64,000 nucleotides of DNA. Source: Nocardioides deserti. Its GTDB lineage: Bacteria > Actinomycetota > Actinomycetes > Propionibacteriales > Nocardioidaceae. How positions within the stretch are numbered: the first letter of the stretch is position 1; each line of letters begins with the position of its first letter. The stretch covers positions 1 through 64,000 of the forward strand of contig NZ_JACMYC010000018.1 in NCBI RefSeq assembly GCF_014266025.1, read 5' to 3'. The notes beneath the pieces are model-generated. The model worked only from the letters and a program-made list of their open reading frames with translations. It was not told the origin of the DNA and ran no database searches. This document shows, piece after piece, positions 53,348 through 63,978 of the stretch. Position numbers and translations under genes: made by a program.

Positions 53348-54865
53348 GTGACCACGACGCGCGAGAGGCTCGACCCCGAGTCCTGCTACCGCGCCGTGGC
53401 GTCCCGGGACCGGCGCTTCGACGGGGTGTTCTGGACCGCCGTGCGGACGACCGGCATCTACTGCCGGCCCTCCTGCCCGGCCCGCACCCCGGCGTACGGC
53501 AACGTCACCTTCCACCCGAGCGCGGCCGCCGCCCAGGCCGCCGGCTACCGCGCCTGCAAGCGCTGCCTGCCCGACGCCACGCCCGGCAGCCCGGACTGGG
53601 ACGTCGCCGCCACCGTCGCCGGCCGCGCGATGCGGCTCATCGCCGACGGCGTGGTCGACCGCGAGGGCGTCGAGGGGCTGGCGCGCCGCCTCGGCTACAC
53701 CCCGCGGCACCTGTCCCGCCTGCTGCTCGCCGAGCTCGGCGCCGGCCCGCTCGCGCTGGCCCGCGCCCGCCGCGCGCAGACCGCCCGCGTGCTCATCGAG
53801 ACCACCGACCTGGGGTACGCCGACGTCGCGTTCGCCGCCGGCTTCGCCAGCGTGCGGCAGTTCAACGACACCGTGCGCGAGGTGTACGCCGCGTCCCCGA
53901 CGCAGCTGCGCGGCCGTCGCGGCGGCCGCACGGGCGGCGGGACCGTGACGATGCGGCTCGCGGTGCGCACGCCGCTCGCGGGTCGGGCGCTGCTGGAGTT
54001 CCTTGCCTTCCACCTGGTGCCGGGCGTCGAGGTGGCCGGCGACGGCTGGTACGCCCGCACCCTCGACCTGCCGCACGGGCCCGGCACGGTCCGCCTCGAC
54101 CTCGCCGACCAGCACGACGCCGGGCGCACGGCCTTCGTCCCGGCGACCTTCACCCTGCACGACCTGCGCGACACCACCGCCGCCGTCGAGCGGGCCCGCC
54201 GGCTGCTGGACGCAGACTGCGACCCGGCCGCCGTCGCGGCCCACCTCGCCGGCGACCCGGTGATCGGGCCGCTCGTCCGGCTGCGTCCGGGGCTCCGGGT
54301 GCCCGGCCAGGTCGACGGCGACGAGACCGCCCTCCGCACGGTGGTCGGGCAGCAGGTCAGCGTCGTCGGCGCGCGGACCGTGACCGGCCGGATCGTCGCC
54401 GAGCACGGGCGGCCCGTCGTCACCGACGTCCCCGGGCTCACCCACCTCTTCCCCGACGCGGCCACGCTCGCCGAGGCCGACCCGGCCACGCTGCCGATGC
54501 CCCGCGCCCGCGGTCGCGCGCTGGTCGGGCTCGCCGCGGCGCTGGCCGCGGGCGACGTCGTGCTCGACCGCGGCGCCGACCGCGACGACGTACGCCGCCG
54601 GCTGCTCGCGCTGCCGGGGATCGGCCCGTGGACGGCCGACTACGTCGCGATGCGCGCCCTGGCCCACCCCGATGTGTTCCTGCCCACCGACATCGGCGTG
54701 CGCAACGCGTTGCGCGGCCTGGCGCACGGACCGGACCACGACGCCGCGGTCGCCCGCACGATCGCCGGGGCCGACGCGTGGCGGCCCTGGCGGTCCTACG
54801 CCCTCATGTACCTGTGGAGCACGCTCATGCCACCCGTCCCGGCGGACCGACCCGAGGAGAGCTGA
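53348..54865 (+). CDS. Ada-AlkA fusion: alkylation-response regulator with 3-methyladenine DNA glycosylase
   Basis: 505 residues from GTG 53348 (ATG 53339 would add three). Ada N-terminal zinc domain with C39, C43, C70 and C73 (IYCRPSCPARTPAY; YRACKRCLPDA), where the first cysteine accepts methyl groups from phosphotriesters. An AraC-type HTH covers about 90-190 (GYTPRHLSRLLL). An AlkA-like N-domain and HhH-GPD glycosylase follow with LPGIGPWTADYVAMRALAHP and the catalytic Asp of LPTDIGV. It combines sensing and base excision; ogt lies three bases downstream as the repair partner. Confidence 0.93.
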   Translation: MTTTRERLDPESCYRAVASRDRRFDGVFWTAVRTTGIYCRPSCPARTPAYGNVTFHPSAAAAQAAGYRACKRCLPDATPGSPDWDVAATVAGRAMRLIADGVVDREGVEGLARRLGYTPRHLSRLLLAELGAGPLALARARRAQTARVLIETTDLGYADVAFAAGFASVRQFNDTVREVYAASPTQLRGRRGGRTGGGTVTMRLAVRTPLAGRALLEFLAFHLVPGVEVAGDGWYARTLDLPHGPGTVRLDLADQHDAGRTAFVPATFTLHDLRDTTAAVERARRLLDADCDPAAVAAHLAGDPVIGPLVRLRPGLRVPGQVDGDETALRTVVGQQVSVVGARTVTGRIVAEHGRPVVTDVPGLTHLFPDAATLAEADPATLPMPRARGRALVGLAAALAAGDVVLDRGADRDDVRRRLLALPGIGPWTADYVAMRALAHPDVFLPTDIGVRNALRGLAHGPDHDAAVARTIAGADAWRPWRSYALMYLWSTLMPPVPADRPEES

Positions 54866-54867
54866 CC

Positions 54868-55341
54868 ATGTGGACCGTCATCGAGAGTCCCGTCGGGGAC
54901 CTGCGCCTCGTCGAGGACGACGGCGCGATCACCGCGATCGAGTTCGCGCCGTTCGGCGAGAAGCACGTGCGGGGCGAGCGCGACGACGCGCACCCGCTGC
55001 TGGTCGAGGCGGCGCGGCAGCTGGCGGCGTACTTCGCGCGTGACCTGAAGGAGTTCGACCTCCCGCTCGCGCCGGTCGGCAGCGACTTCCAGCAGCGGGT
55101 CTGGGCCGAGCTGCGCCGGATCGGCTACGGCGAGACCGCGTCGTACGGCCAGGTCGCCGCGCGCCTCGGCATGACCGCCGCGGCCTCGCGCGCGGTCGGG
55201 CTGGCCAACGGGCGCAACCCGGTGCCGATCGTCGTGCCGTGCCACCGGGTGATCGGGGCGAACGGCACGCTCACGGGGTACGCCGGCGGCCTCCCGCGCA
55301 AGCAGCTGCTCCTCGCGCTGGAGTCCGACGGGCTGTTCTGA
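54868..55341 (+). CDS. ogt: Methylated-DNA-protein-cysteine methyltransferase
   Basis: 157 residues. The acceptor C125 is in [13 protein letters not shown]; the helix-turn-helix [11 protein letters not shown] with the Arg finger precedes it. Removes methyl from O6-methylguanine in a suicide reaction. GAGGAG lies before the ATG; it is coupled to the Ada-AlkA gene and probably induced by that protein. Confidence 0.95.
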   Translation: MWTVIESPVGDLRLVEDDGAITAIEFAPFGEKHVRGERDDAHPLLVEAARQLAAYFARDLKEFDLPLAPVGSDFQQRVWAELRRIGYGETASYGQVAARLGMTAAASRAVGLANGRNPVPIVVPCHRVIGANGTLTGYAGGLPRKQLLLALESDGLF

Positions 55342-55401
55342 CCGCCTCGTGCTGCGGGGTGTGCGTCCTGGCGCACGCTGGGCAGCACGAGGGGCGGCGG
55401 G

Positions 55402-56124
55402 TCACTCCGCGGCGGCGCGGCGCAGCGACTCCGAGAGCCGCTCGGCGGCGGCGAGGACCGCGGGCGCGTGCATCCGGCCGGGCTGGCGGGAGAGCCGCTC
55501 CAGCGGGCCGGAGACCGAGACGGCGGCGATGACCTTGCCGCCGGGGGAGCGGACCGGGGCGGAGACGGACGCGACGCCCTGCTCGCGCTCGCCCACCGAC
55601 TGGGCCCAGCCGCGGCGGCGGATGCCGGAGAGCGCGGCGGCGGAGAAGGCGGAGTTCTGGAGGCCGCGGTGCATGCGCTCGGGGTCCTCCCACGCGAGCA
55701 GCACCTGGGCGGCGGAGCCGGCGCGCATGGTGAGCTGCGAGCCGACCGGGATGGTGTCGCGCAGGCCCGAGGGGCGCTCGGCGGCGGCGACGCAGACGCG
55801 GTGCTCGCCCTGGCGGCGCCACAGCTGGGCGGACTCGCCGGTGATGTCACGCAGCCGGGCCAGGACGGGGCCGGCGGTGGCGAGCAGCCGGTCCTCGCCG
55901 GCGGCGGCGGAGAGCTCGGCCAGCCGCGGTCCGAGCACGAAGCGGCCCTGCATGTCGCGGGCCACCAGGCGGTGGTGCTCGAGGGCGACGGCGAGGCGGT
56001 GCGCCGTCGGTCGGGCCAGGCCGGTGCCGGCGACCAGGCCGGCCAGGGTGGCGGGGCCCGACTCAAGGGCGGTGAGCACGAGAGCGGCCTTGTCGAGCAC
56101 GCCGACGCCGCTGGTGGTGTCCAT
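55402..56124 (-). CDS. IclR-family regulator of leuCD (NdgR/LtbR-like)
   Basis: 240 residues. Winged helix about 10-65 ([32 protein letters not shown] quoted in part as [11 protein letters not shown]) and an IclR effector domain about 80-235. It is divergent from leuCD, the position of LtbR in Corynebacterium and NdgR in Streptomyces, which control leucine genes. Likely binds the inverted repeat at 56144-56157 between the genes. Confidence 0.9.
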   Translation of the reverse strand: MDTTSGVGVLDKAALVLTALESGPATLAGLVAGTGLARPTAHRLAVALEHHRLVARDMQGRFVLGPRLAELSAAAGEDRLLATAGPVLARLRDITGESAQLWRRQGEHRVCVAAAERPSGLRDTIPVGSQLTMRAGSAAQVLLAWEDPERMHRGLQNSAFSAAALSGIRRRGWAQSVGEREQGVASVSAPVRSPGGKVIAAVSVSGPLERLSRQPGRMHAPAVLAAAERLSESLRRAAAE

Positions 56125-56143
56125 ATGGCAATACTGCCGTCTC

Positions 56144-56157
56144 GCATCATGGGATGC
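56144..56157. promoter_or_regulatory. Candidate IclR-type operator upstream of leuC
   Basis: GCATC-ATGG-GATGC inverted repeat, 8 bases before the TACAGT -10 box at 56165-56170, so a bound protein would overlap the -35 region of leuC. Confidence 0.5.
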
Positions 56158-56164
56158 AAGGGTC

Positions 56165-56170
56165 TACAGT
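56165..56170 (+). promoter_or_regulatory. -10 box of the leuCD promoter
   Basis: TACAGT fits TANNNT. A start site near 56177 would give a 5' leader of about 45 bases containing the AGGGAG ribosome site before ATG 56222. Confidence 0.5.
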
Positions 56171-56221
56171 GGGACACGCACCGAGAAGTACGTCACGAGC
56201 ACGTTCATGAGGGAGACAACC

Positions 56222-57646
<1,425 letters not shown>

Positions 57647-57661
57647 ACCGGAGCGTTCGTC

Positions 57662-58267
57662 ATGGACAAGTTCACGACCCACACCGGCGTCGGCGTGCCG
57701 CTGCGCCGCAGCAACGTCGACACCGACCAGATCATCCCGGCCGTCTACCTCAAGCGGGTCACGCGCACCGGCTTCGAGGACGGCCTGTTCGCCGCGTGGC
57801 GCAACGACCCGACGTTCGTCCTCAACGACCCGGTGTACGCCGCCGGCTCGGTGCTCGTCGCCGGGCCCGACTTCGGCACCGGCTCGTCGCGGGAGCACGC
57901 CGTCTGGGCGCTGCAGAACTACGGCTTCAAGGCCGTCATCTCCTCGCGCTTCGCCGACATCTTCCGCGGCAACTCCGGCAAGGCCGGGCTGCTGGCCGCC
58001 CAGGTCGACGAGAAGGTCGTCCAGCGCCTCTGGGACCTGCTCGAGGAGCAGCCCGGCGCCGAGATCACCGTCGACCTCGAGTCCCGGACGGTCCGCGCCG
58101 GCGCGGGTCCCGACGCGATCGAGGACTCCTTCGACATCGACGACTACACGCGCTGGCGCCTGCTCGAGGGCCTCGACGACATCGGCATCACGCTCGGCCA
58201 CGACGCCGACATCGCGTCGTACGAGGCCTCGCGCCCGAGCTGGAAGCCGGTCACCCAGCACGCCTGA
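57662..58267 (+). CDS. leuD: 3-isopropylmalate dehydratase small subunit
   Basis: 201 residues. Swivel domain with [14 protein letters not shown] near residue 18-31 and [17 protein letters not shown] near 70, the substrate-binding loop. Assembles with LeuC. Same transcription unit as leuC. Confidence 0.97.
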   Translation: MDKFTTHTGVGVPLRRSNVDTDQIIPAVYLKRVTRTGFEDGLFAAWRNDPTFVLNDPVYAAGSVLVAGPDFGTGSSREHAVWALQNYGFKAVISSRFADIFRGNSGKAGLLAAQVDEKVVQRLWDLLEEQPGAEITVDLESRTVRAGAGPDAIEDSFDIDDYTRWRLLEGLDDIGITLGHDADIASYEASRPSWKPVTQHA

Positions 58268-58271
58268 ACCG

Positions 58272-58300
58272 TTGTGACCTGGCCCGCTCGCCCCTAGCGT
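58272..58300 (+). promoter_or_regulatory. hupB promoter
   Basis: TTGTGA (58272-58277) and TAGCGT (58295-58300) are spaced 17 bases apart, a good sigma-70-type promoter. Transcription would start near 58307, giving a leader of about 50 bases. Confidence 0.6.
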
Positions 58301-58356
58301 GCGTCCTCGAGGTCGAGCACGAGCTCGGCGTCCTGGTTCGTCGGAAGGGAAGCCAG

Positions 58357-59202
58357 ATGAACAAGTCCGAGCTCATCGACACGCTCGCGGAGCGCTTCGA
58401 CGGGAACAGGAAGGCGGCGGCGCACGCGCTCGAGTCGGTCGTCGACACGATCACCCGTGAGGTCGCCAAGGGCAACAAGGTCGCGATCACGGGCTTCGGC
58501 TCGTTCGAGAAGCGGGTGCGCGAGGCGCGGTGGGTGCGCAATCCGTCGACCGGTGAGCGGGTGCAGGCGAAGAAGACGGCGGTGCCGCGGTTCAAGGCCG
58601 GCTCCCAGCTCAAGGACGTCGTCTCGGGTGCCAAGAAGCTCCCGGCGCTGACCGTGGCCGCCTCTGCGGGAGCGGCGAGGGCGGCGGCCGGCGCCGCGCT
58701 GAAGGCGGCGCCCGGCGGGAAGTCCTCGGGCGGGAAGTCGTCGGGCGGAAAGCCCTCGGGCGGGAAGCCCTCGGGTTCGACCGCTGCGACGAAGGCGGCA
58801 CCGGCGGCGAAGAAGCCGACGCCCGCCAAGACCAGCGCCGCCGCGCCGACGGCGAAGAGGTCCCCCTCCACGGCCGGCACGACGAAGGCGGCCGCCAAGA
58901 AGTCCCCGGCCACCAAGTCGACGCCCGGGAAGTCGGCGGCCGCCAAGTCGCCGGCCAAGAAGACCGCTTCGAAGACGACCGCGTCCAAGAAGACGGCGGA
59001 CGCGACCACCGCGAAGAAGGCCACCGCGAAGAAGGCGCCGGCGGAGAGGTCCACGGCGAAGAGGGCGCCGGCGGAGAACACCCCCGCCAAGAAGTCCACC
59101 GCGAAGAAGTCCACCGCGAAGAAGTCGACGGCGAAGCAGTCGACGGCGAAGCAGTCGACGGCGAAGAAGTCGACCGCCAAGAAGTCCGCCAGCAGCAGCT
59201 AG
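58357..59202 (+). CDS. hupB: HU-type nucleoid protein with lysine-rich tail
   Basis: 281 residues. HU fold in residues 1-90 (MNKSELIDTLAERFDGNRKA; ITGFGSFEKRVREARWVRNP) and a long Ala-Lys-Pro-Ser/Thr tail (about 115-281) with repeats of AKKST, like HupB/Hlp of mycobacteria and histone H1. The tail also has GGKSSGGKPSGG repeats. It binds and compacts DNA; the tail is expected to be modified (acetylation, methylation). The tail is longer than in M. tuberculosis HupB. Start preceded by GGAAGGGA. Confidence 0.95.
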   Translation: MNKSELIDTLAERFDGNRKAAAHALESVVDTITREVAKGNKVAITGFGSFEKRVREARWVRNPSTGERVQAKKTAVPRFKAGSQLKDVVSGAKKLPALTVAASAGAARAAAGAALKAAPGGKSSGGKSSGGKPSGGKPSGSTAATKAAPAAKKPTPAKTSAAAPTAKRSPSTAGTTKAAAKKSPATKSTPGKSAAAKSPAKKTASKTTASKKTADATTAKKATAKKAPAERSTAKRAPAENTPAKKSTAKKSTAKKSTAKQSTAKQSTAKKSTAKKSASSS

Positions 59203-59206
59203 CCGG

Positions 59207-59863
59207 TCAGGCCAGCCCGAGCTCCTGCACGAGCGGCGCCGTCCTCGCGCCCAGCCCGAGGGCGGCGGCCGCGCGCAGGTCGTCGAGGTCGTCGACGTCG
59301 CGCCGCAGCGTCGGCAGCGCGCCGCGGACCTCGAGCGCGCCGGCGGCCAGGTGCGCCTCCCGCGAGCCGCCGCCGAAGCGCGGGTCGAACTCGCCGTGCG
59401 GCGCGGTGTACAGCGTCGTGCCGACGCCGTCGGCGTCGGCGACGAACGACGGGCCACCCGGGACCAGCGCGTCGAGCGCCTCGTCGAGGTCCTCGGGCCG
59501 GAGCGCGGGCAGGTCGGCGCAGAGCGCAACCGGCTCGAGGTCCGGCCACCGCCGCCGGGCCTCGCTGGCGGCTTGCCGCAGCGCCGAGTTGAGGTCGTTG
59601 GTGTCGCCGTCGGGCACGGCGACGCAGCCCAGGGCGGTGAGGCGGGCAGCGAAGCCGGCGTCGTCGGTGGCCACGAGCACCGCGCCCACCGACCGGGCGA
59701 CCAGGCACGCCGCCGCGGTGTCGAGCGCGAACGCCGCGGCCAGGCGGCGGCGCTGGTCGTCGCCGAGCCCCCCGAGGCGGGACTTCCCGAAGGCGGGCGG
59801 CTTGACCGGCACGACCGCCACGAAGCGGGCGGGGGAGGCGGTCCCGGGAGGCTGTGCAGACAT
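59207..59863 (-). CDS. cofC: Phospholactate/phosphoenolpyruvate guanylyltransferase (F420 biosynthesis)
   Basis: 218 residues. CofC/FbiD family: VAVVPVKPPAFGKSRLGGL is the GTP-binding start, VLVATDDAGF and LCADLPALRPEDLDEAL the metal/base contacts, and GTTLYTAP, DPRFGGGS, DVDDLDDL the C-terminal motifs. It activates PEP or phospholactate with GTP in coenzyme F420 synthesis. Its presence shows that the organism makes F420. Convergent with hupB (4 bases between stops). Confidence 0.92.
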   Translation of the reverse strand: MSAQPPGTASPARFVAVVPVKPPAFGKSRLGGLGDDQRRRLAAAFALDTAAACLVARSVGAVLVATDDAGFAARLTALGCVAVPDGDTNDLNSALRQAASEARRRWPDLEPVALCADLPALRPEDLDEALDALVPGGPSFVADADGVGTTLYTAPHGEFDPRFGGGSREAHLAAGALEVRGALPTLRRDVDDLDDLRAAAALGLGARTAPLVQELGLA

Positions 59864-59900
59864 CCCTCCGATCCTCTCAGGCGCCGTCGCCGCGGGCGAG

Positions 59901-59906
59901 TAGCCT
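59901..59906 (+). promoter_or_regulatory. -10 box of a leaderless acyltransferase promoter
   Basis: TAGCCT ends seven bases before GTG 59914. Confidence 0.5.
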
Positions 59907-59913
59907 GCCCGTC

Positions 59914-60684
59914 GTGACGGTGCGGAAGCTGCAGCAGAAGCGGGGGTGGGCGTGGAACGTCGCAGTCGCGATCGTGAAACCCACGCTCCTCGCCACCACC
60001 CGCCACGAGTGGGAGGGCGGCGAGCGGATCCCCGAGCGCGGCGGCTGCATCCTCGTGATGAACCACATCTCCCACGTCGACCCGCTCACCGCGGCGCACA
60101 TCGTCTACGACCACGGCCGCATCCCGCGCTACCTGGCCAAGTCGGGCCTGTTCAAGAACAAGGCGCTCGGGTTCTTCCTGCGGGCCGCCGGCCAGATCCC
60201 CGTCGAGCGGCTCACCCGCAACGCGGTGGGGGCGTACGACGCCGCGGTCGCCGCGGTGCGTGCGGGGGAGTGCGTGGTGGTCTACCCGGAGGGCACGATC
60301 ACCCGCGACCCCGACCTGTGGCCGATGACGGGGAAGTCGGGCGCCGCGCGGATCGCGCTGGAGACCGGATGTCCCGTGCTCCCGGTCGGCCAGTGGGGCG
60401 CGCAGCAGCTGCTGGCGCCGTACGCGAAGAAGCCGGACCTGTTCCCGCGCAAGCTGATCCGGATGAAGGTCGGTGAGCCCGTCGACCTGGCCGACCTGCT
60501 GACCCGGCCGCGGAGCCCGGAGGTCGTCGCCGAGGCGACCGACCGGATCATGGCCGCCATCACCTCGCTGGTCGAGGACGTGCGCGGCGGCACCGCTCCG
60601 GCCGAGAGGTACGACATGCGCAAGCACGGGACCCGGCGCACCGGGAATCCCGCCCGCCACGAGATCGGGGAGGACCCGGCATGA
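59914..60684 (+). CDS. 1-acyl-sn-glycerol-3-phosphate acyltransferase-like (PlsC family)
   Basis: 256 residues. Acyltransferase motifs: [11 protein letters not shown] (HX4D), [31 protein letters not shown] and [12 protein letters not shown]. It transfers an acyl chain onto lysophosphatidate or a related glycerolipid at the membrane. Its stop overlaps the gpsA start by ATGA, so glycerol-3-phosphate supply and acylation are coupled. Confidence 0.9.
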   Translation: MTVRKLQQKRGWAWNVAVAIVKPTLLATTRHEWEGGERIPERGGCILVMNHISHVDPLTAAHIVYDHGRIPRYLAKSGLFKNKALGFFLRAAGQIPVERLTRNAVGAYDAAVAAVRAGECVVVYPEGTITRDPDLWPMTGKSGAARIALETGCPVLPVGQWGAQQLLAPYAKKPDLFPRKLIRMKVGEPVDLADLLTRPRSPEVVAEATDRIMAAITSLVEDVRGGTAPAERYDMRKHGTRRTGNPARHEIGEDPA

Positions 60685-61700
60685 GCACACTCCCCACCGG
60701 CGGCAAGGTCGCCGTCTTCAGCGCGGGGTCGTGGGGCACGGCGTTCTCCGTCGTGCTCGCCGACGCCGGCAACGACGTCACCCTGTGGGCGCGGCGGCCC
60801 GAGGTGGCCGAGGCGATCGCCGAGCGGCGGGAGAACCCCGACTACCTCCCCGGCGTGGAGCTGCCACCGTCGGTCACGGCGACCGCGGACGTGGAGGAGG
60901 CGCTGCGCGGCGCGGACGTCGTCGTGCTGGCCACCCCGAGCCAGTCCCTGCGGGAGAACCTCACCGCCTGGGCGCCCCACATCGAGCGCGACGCGGTGCT
61001 GGTCTCGTTGATGAAGGGCGTGGAGCTCGGCACGCAGGACCGGATGAGCGAGGTCATCGGCCAGGTGACCGGCGCCGGCCCGGAGCGGATCGCGGTCATC
61101 AGCGGCCCCAACCTCGCCAAGGAGATCGCCCGCCGCGAGCCGGCCGCCTCGGTCGTGGCGTGCGCGGACGAGGACGTCGCGCAGGTGCTCCAGCAGCGCT
61201 GCCACACGGCCGCGTTCCGTCCCTACACGAGCACCGACGTGCTGGGCTGCGAGCTGGGCGGCGCCTACAAGAACGTCGTCGCGCTCTCGGTCGGCATGGC
61301 CGTCGGCCTCGGCTTCGGCGACAACACGACCGCCTCGGTCATCACCCGCGGCCTGGCCGAGACCGCCCGCCTCGCCATGAAGCTCGGCGCCAACCCGCTC
61401 ACGCTCATGGGCCTGGCCGGCCTCGGCGACCTCGTCGCCACCTGCTCCTCGCCGCTGTCGCGCAACCGCACCTTCGGCGAGAAGCTGGGCCAGGGGATGA
61501 GCACCGAGGAGATCTACGCCTCCACCAAGCAGGTCGCGGAGGGCGCCAAGTCCTGCTCCTCGCTGCTGGCCCTCGCCGAGCGCACCGGCGTCGACGCCCC
61601 CATCGCCCAGCACGTCGACGCCGTCGTCGCCGGCCGGATGACCGCGAAGCAGATGATGGAGGCCTTCATCGCCCGCGACACCAAGTCCGAGATCTACTGA
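60681..61700 (+). CDS. gpsA: Glycerol-3-phosphate dehydrogenase [NAD(P)+]
   Basis: 339 residues. Makes sn-glycerol 3-phosphate from dihydroxyacetone phosphate for phospholipids. [37 protein letters not shown] with the catalytic Lys, and [20 protein letters not shown] are family motifs. The nucleotide loop reads [11 protein letters not shown], with Ser in place of the usual first Gly. ATG overlaps the acyltransferase stop. Confidence 0.96.
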   Translation: MSTLPTGGKVAVFSAGSWGTAFSVVLADAGNDVTLWARRPEVAEAIAERRENPDYLPGVELPPSVTATADVEEALRGADVVVLATPSQSLRENLTAWAPHIERDAVLVSLMKGVELGTQDRMSEVIGQVTGAGPERIAVISGPNLAKEIARREPAASVVACADEDVAQVLQQRCHTAAFRPYTSTDVLGCELGGAYKNVVALSVGMAVGLGFGDNTTASVITRGLAETARLAMKLGANPLTLMGLAGLGDLVATCSSPLSRNRTFGEKLGQGMSTEEIYASTKQVAEGAKSCSSLLALAERTGVDAPIAQHVDAVVAGRMTAKQMMEAFIARDTKSEIY

Positions 61701-61725
61701 GCGGACAGCGTCGACCTCCGGCTCG

Positions 61726-62826
61726 TCAGCCGACGAGGTCGTCCAGGGCGACGCGGAGGTCCTCCCACAGGTCGTCGACGTCCTCGACGCCGACGGAGAG
61801 GCGGACCAGCGCGTCCGGGATGGTGGCGGGCTCGGACTTCCAGCGGCGGCGCCGCTCGAAGGTCGACTCCACCCCGCCGAGCGAGGTGGCGTGGACCCAC
61901 AGCCGGGTCTTGTGGGTGAGCAGGTCCGCGGCCATCGCGCCCTGGGCCAGGACGATCGCGACGATGCCGCCGAAGCCGGGGTAGCGGACCTCGCCGACGG
62001 CGGGGTGCTCGGCGAGCCGACGGGCGAGCTCGGTCGCGTTGGCCTGGGCGCGCTCGACGCGCAGGTGGAGCGTGCGCAGGCCGCGCAGGGCGAGGTACGC
62101 CTCGAACGTGCCGGGCACGGCGCCGATGAGGTCGCGGCGGCCCTTGAGGACCGAGAACAGCTCGTCGTCGCGGGTCACCACGGCGCCCATGAGCACGTCG
62201 CTGTGGCCGGCGAGGTACTTGGTCACCGAGTGCACGACCAGGTCCGCGTCCGACTCGAGCGGACGCTGGAGCAGCGGGGTCGCGAAGGTGTTGTCGACGA
62301 CGGCGTACGCCCCGGCCTCGTGCGCGGCGGCGATGATCGTCGGCAGGTCCGCGATCTCGAGCGCAGGGTTGGTGGGGGACTCCAGCCACACCAGCGCCGC
62401 GTCGTCGCACGCCTTGACGACCGCGTCGGTGTCGGTGACGTCGACCAGCTCGGTGCGCAGCCGGCCGCGGGCCTCGAGGTCGGCCAGCTGCAGGATCGTG
62501 CCGTTGTAGCAGTTGCGCGGTGCGACGACCTTCGCCCCGTGGCCGACCAGGTCGAGCACGGTCGCGACGGCGGCCAGCCCGGAGGAGAAGGCCAGCGCGC
62601 GGCCGCCCTCCAGCCCGCCGAGCGCGGTCTCGAACGCCGCCCACGTCGGGTTGCCGTACCGGCCGTACTCCCGGTCGCCGCCCGCCACGAACGTCGACGC
62701 CGGCGTGATCGGCTCGTTGAGCGGCTGGTCCGGCTCGTGCGCCGGCCGACCCAGGTGCACGGCGCGGGTGCCCGCGCCCATGGCGGCCAGGTGGTCGGTC
62801 AGGTGGTCGGGCGCGTCCGCGGTCAT
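61726..62826 (-). CDS. Cystathionine gamma-synthase/lyase-like PLP enzyme
   Basis: 366 residues, Cys/Met-metabolism PLP family. [62 protein letters not shown], and the PLP lysine in [18 protein letters not shown]. It could be a cystathionine gamma-synthase, gamma-lyase or related enzyme; it is shorter than most, and sequence alone does not decide the reaction. A TAGGGT -10 box (62833-62838, minus strand) ends six bases before the ATG. Confidence 0.9.
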   Translation of the reverse strand: MTADAPDHLTDHLAAMGAGTRAVHLGRPAHEPDQPLNEPITPASTFVAGGDREYGRYGNPTWAAFETALGGLEGGRALAFSSGLAAVATVLDLVGHGAKVVAPRNCYNGTILQLADLEARGRLRTELVDVTDTDAVVKACDDAALVWLESPTNPALEIADLPTIIAAAHEAGAYAVVDNTFATPLLQRPLESDADLVVHSVTKYLAGHSDVLMGAVVTRDDELFSVLKGRRDLIGAVPGTFEAYLALRGLRTLHLRVERAQANATELARRLAEHPAVGEVRYPGFGGIVAIVLAQGAMAADLLTHKTRLWVHATSLGGVESTFERRRRWKSEPATIPDALVRLSVGVEDVDDLWEDLRVALDDLVG

Positions 62827-62832
62827 GGGACA

Positions 62833-62850
62833 ACCCTAGGTCGATAGGTT
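62833..62850. promoter_or_regulatory. Back-to-back -10 boxes between the PLP enzyme and ddl
   Basis: Minus strand TAGGGT (62838-62833) and plus strand TAGGTT (62845-62850, six bases before GTG 62857) share the 30-base gap. Core CTAGGTCGATAG (62836-62847) is identical to 48547-48558. Confidence 0.6.
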
Positions 62851-62856
62851 GGACCG

Positions 62857-63978
62857 GTGACCCGCAAGCCCCGCGTCGCCGTCGTCTTCGGCGGCCGTTC
62901 CAGCGAGCACGCCATCTCGTGCGTGACCGCCGGCAGCGTCCTCCCGGCCATCGACCGCGACCAGTACGACGTCGTCCCGATCGGCATCGCCCGGGACGGC
63001 CGCTGGGTGCTCGAGTCCGGGGACGCCGACCGGTTGCGGATCCGCGAGGGCGCGGGCGAGGACCGGCTGCCCAGCGTCGATGGTGACCGCGCGAGCGTGA
63101 CGCTCGCCCGCGACGTGGGCTCCACCGACCTCGTCGTCACCGAGCCGTCGGCGCCGCCGCGCACGCTGGGCGAGGTCGACGTCGTCTTCCCGCTGCTGCA
63201 CGGCCCGTGGGGCGAGGACGGCACGATCCAGGGGATGCTCGAGATGGCGGGCGTCCGGTACGTCGGCGCGGGCGTGCTCGCCTCCGCGGTCTCGATGGAC
63301 AAGGCCTACATGAAGGTCGTGCTCGCCGCGGCCGGTCTGCCGGTCATGCCGAGCGTCGTCGTCACCGCGCCCGAGTGGGCGAGCGACCCGCAGGAGTGCC
63401 GCGACCGCTCCGCAGGGCTCGGCTACCCGCTCTTCGTCAAGCCCGCCCGCGGCGGCTCCAGCATCGGCATCTCCAAGGTGCACGACGCCTCCGGCCTCGA
63501 CGCCGCCCTCGAGGAGGCGCTGCGGCACGACCCGAAGGTGCTGGTCGAGGTCTGCGCGACCGGCGCCCGCGAGGTCGAGTGCGGGGTGCTCCAGTCCCTC
63601 GACGGCGGCGCGGAGACCAGCGTGCCCGCCGAGATCCGGATCACCGGCGACCACGAGTTCTACGACTTCGACGCGAAGTACCTCCCCGAGGAGGCCACCG
63701 AGCTCGACGTCCCCGCGATGCTCCCCGACGGGGTGGAGGAGCGGCTGCGAGACCTGTCGGCCCGCGCGTTCCAGGCGGTCGGCTGCGAGGGGCTCGCCCG
63801 GGTCGACTTCTTCGTCTTCCCCGACGGGTCGCTGGTCGTCAACGAGATCAACACGATGCCGGGGTTCACCCCGCTGTCGATGTTCCCGCGGATGTGGGCC
63901 GCCAGCGGGCTGGCCTATCCCGACCTCGTCGACCGGCTGATCCGGCTCGCGCTGGCCCGGGACACCGGCCTGCGCTGA
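62857..63978 (+). CDS. ddl: D-alanine--D-alanine ligase
   Basis: 373 residues. ATP-grasp enzyme making D-Ala-D-Ala for peptidoglycan. VAVVFGGRSSEHAISCVTAG at the start, LLHGPWGEDGTIQGMLEMAG, LFVKPARGGSSIGISKV (ATP loop) and DFFVFPDGSLVVNEINTMPG with metal ligands. Length and the order gpsA-ddl match the mycobacterial locus. GTG start with a leaderless -10 box. The window ends 22 bases after the stop. Confidence 0.96.
   Translation: MTRKPRVAVVFGGRSSEHAISCVTAGSVLPAIDRDQYDVVPIGIARDGRWVLESGDADRLRIREGAGEDRLPSVDGDRASVTLARDVGSTDLVVTEPSAPPRTLGEVDVVFPLLHGPWGEDGTIQGMLEMAGVRYVGAGVLASAVSMDKAYMKVVLAAAGLPVMPSVVVTAPEWASDPQECRDRSAGLGYPLFVKPARGGSSIGISKVHDASGLDAALEEALRHDPKVLVEVCATGAREVECGVLQSLDGGAETSVPAEIRITGDHEFYDFDAKYLPEEATELDVPAMLPDGVEERLRDLSARAFQAVGCEGLARVDFFVFPDGSLVVNEINTMPGFTPLSMFPRMWAASGLAYPDLVDRLIRLALARDTGLR

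Noticed and set aside
59060-59190. Short tandem DNA repeats in hupB as an independent repeat element
   Set aside because: They simply encode the AKKST-type lysine-rich tail normal for this protein family.
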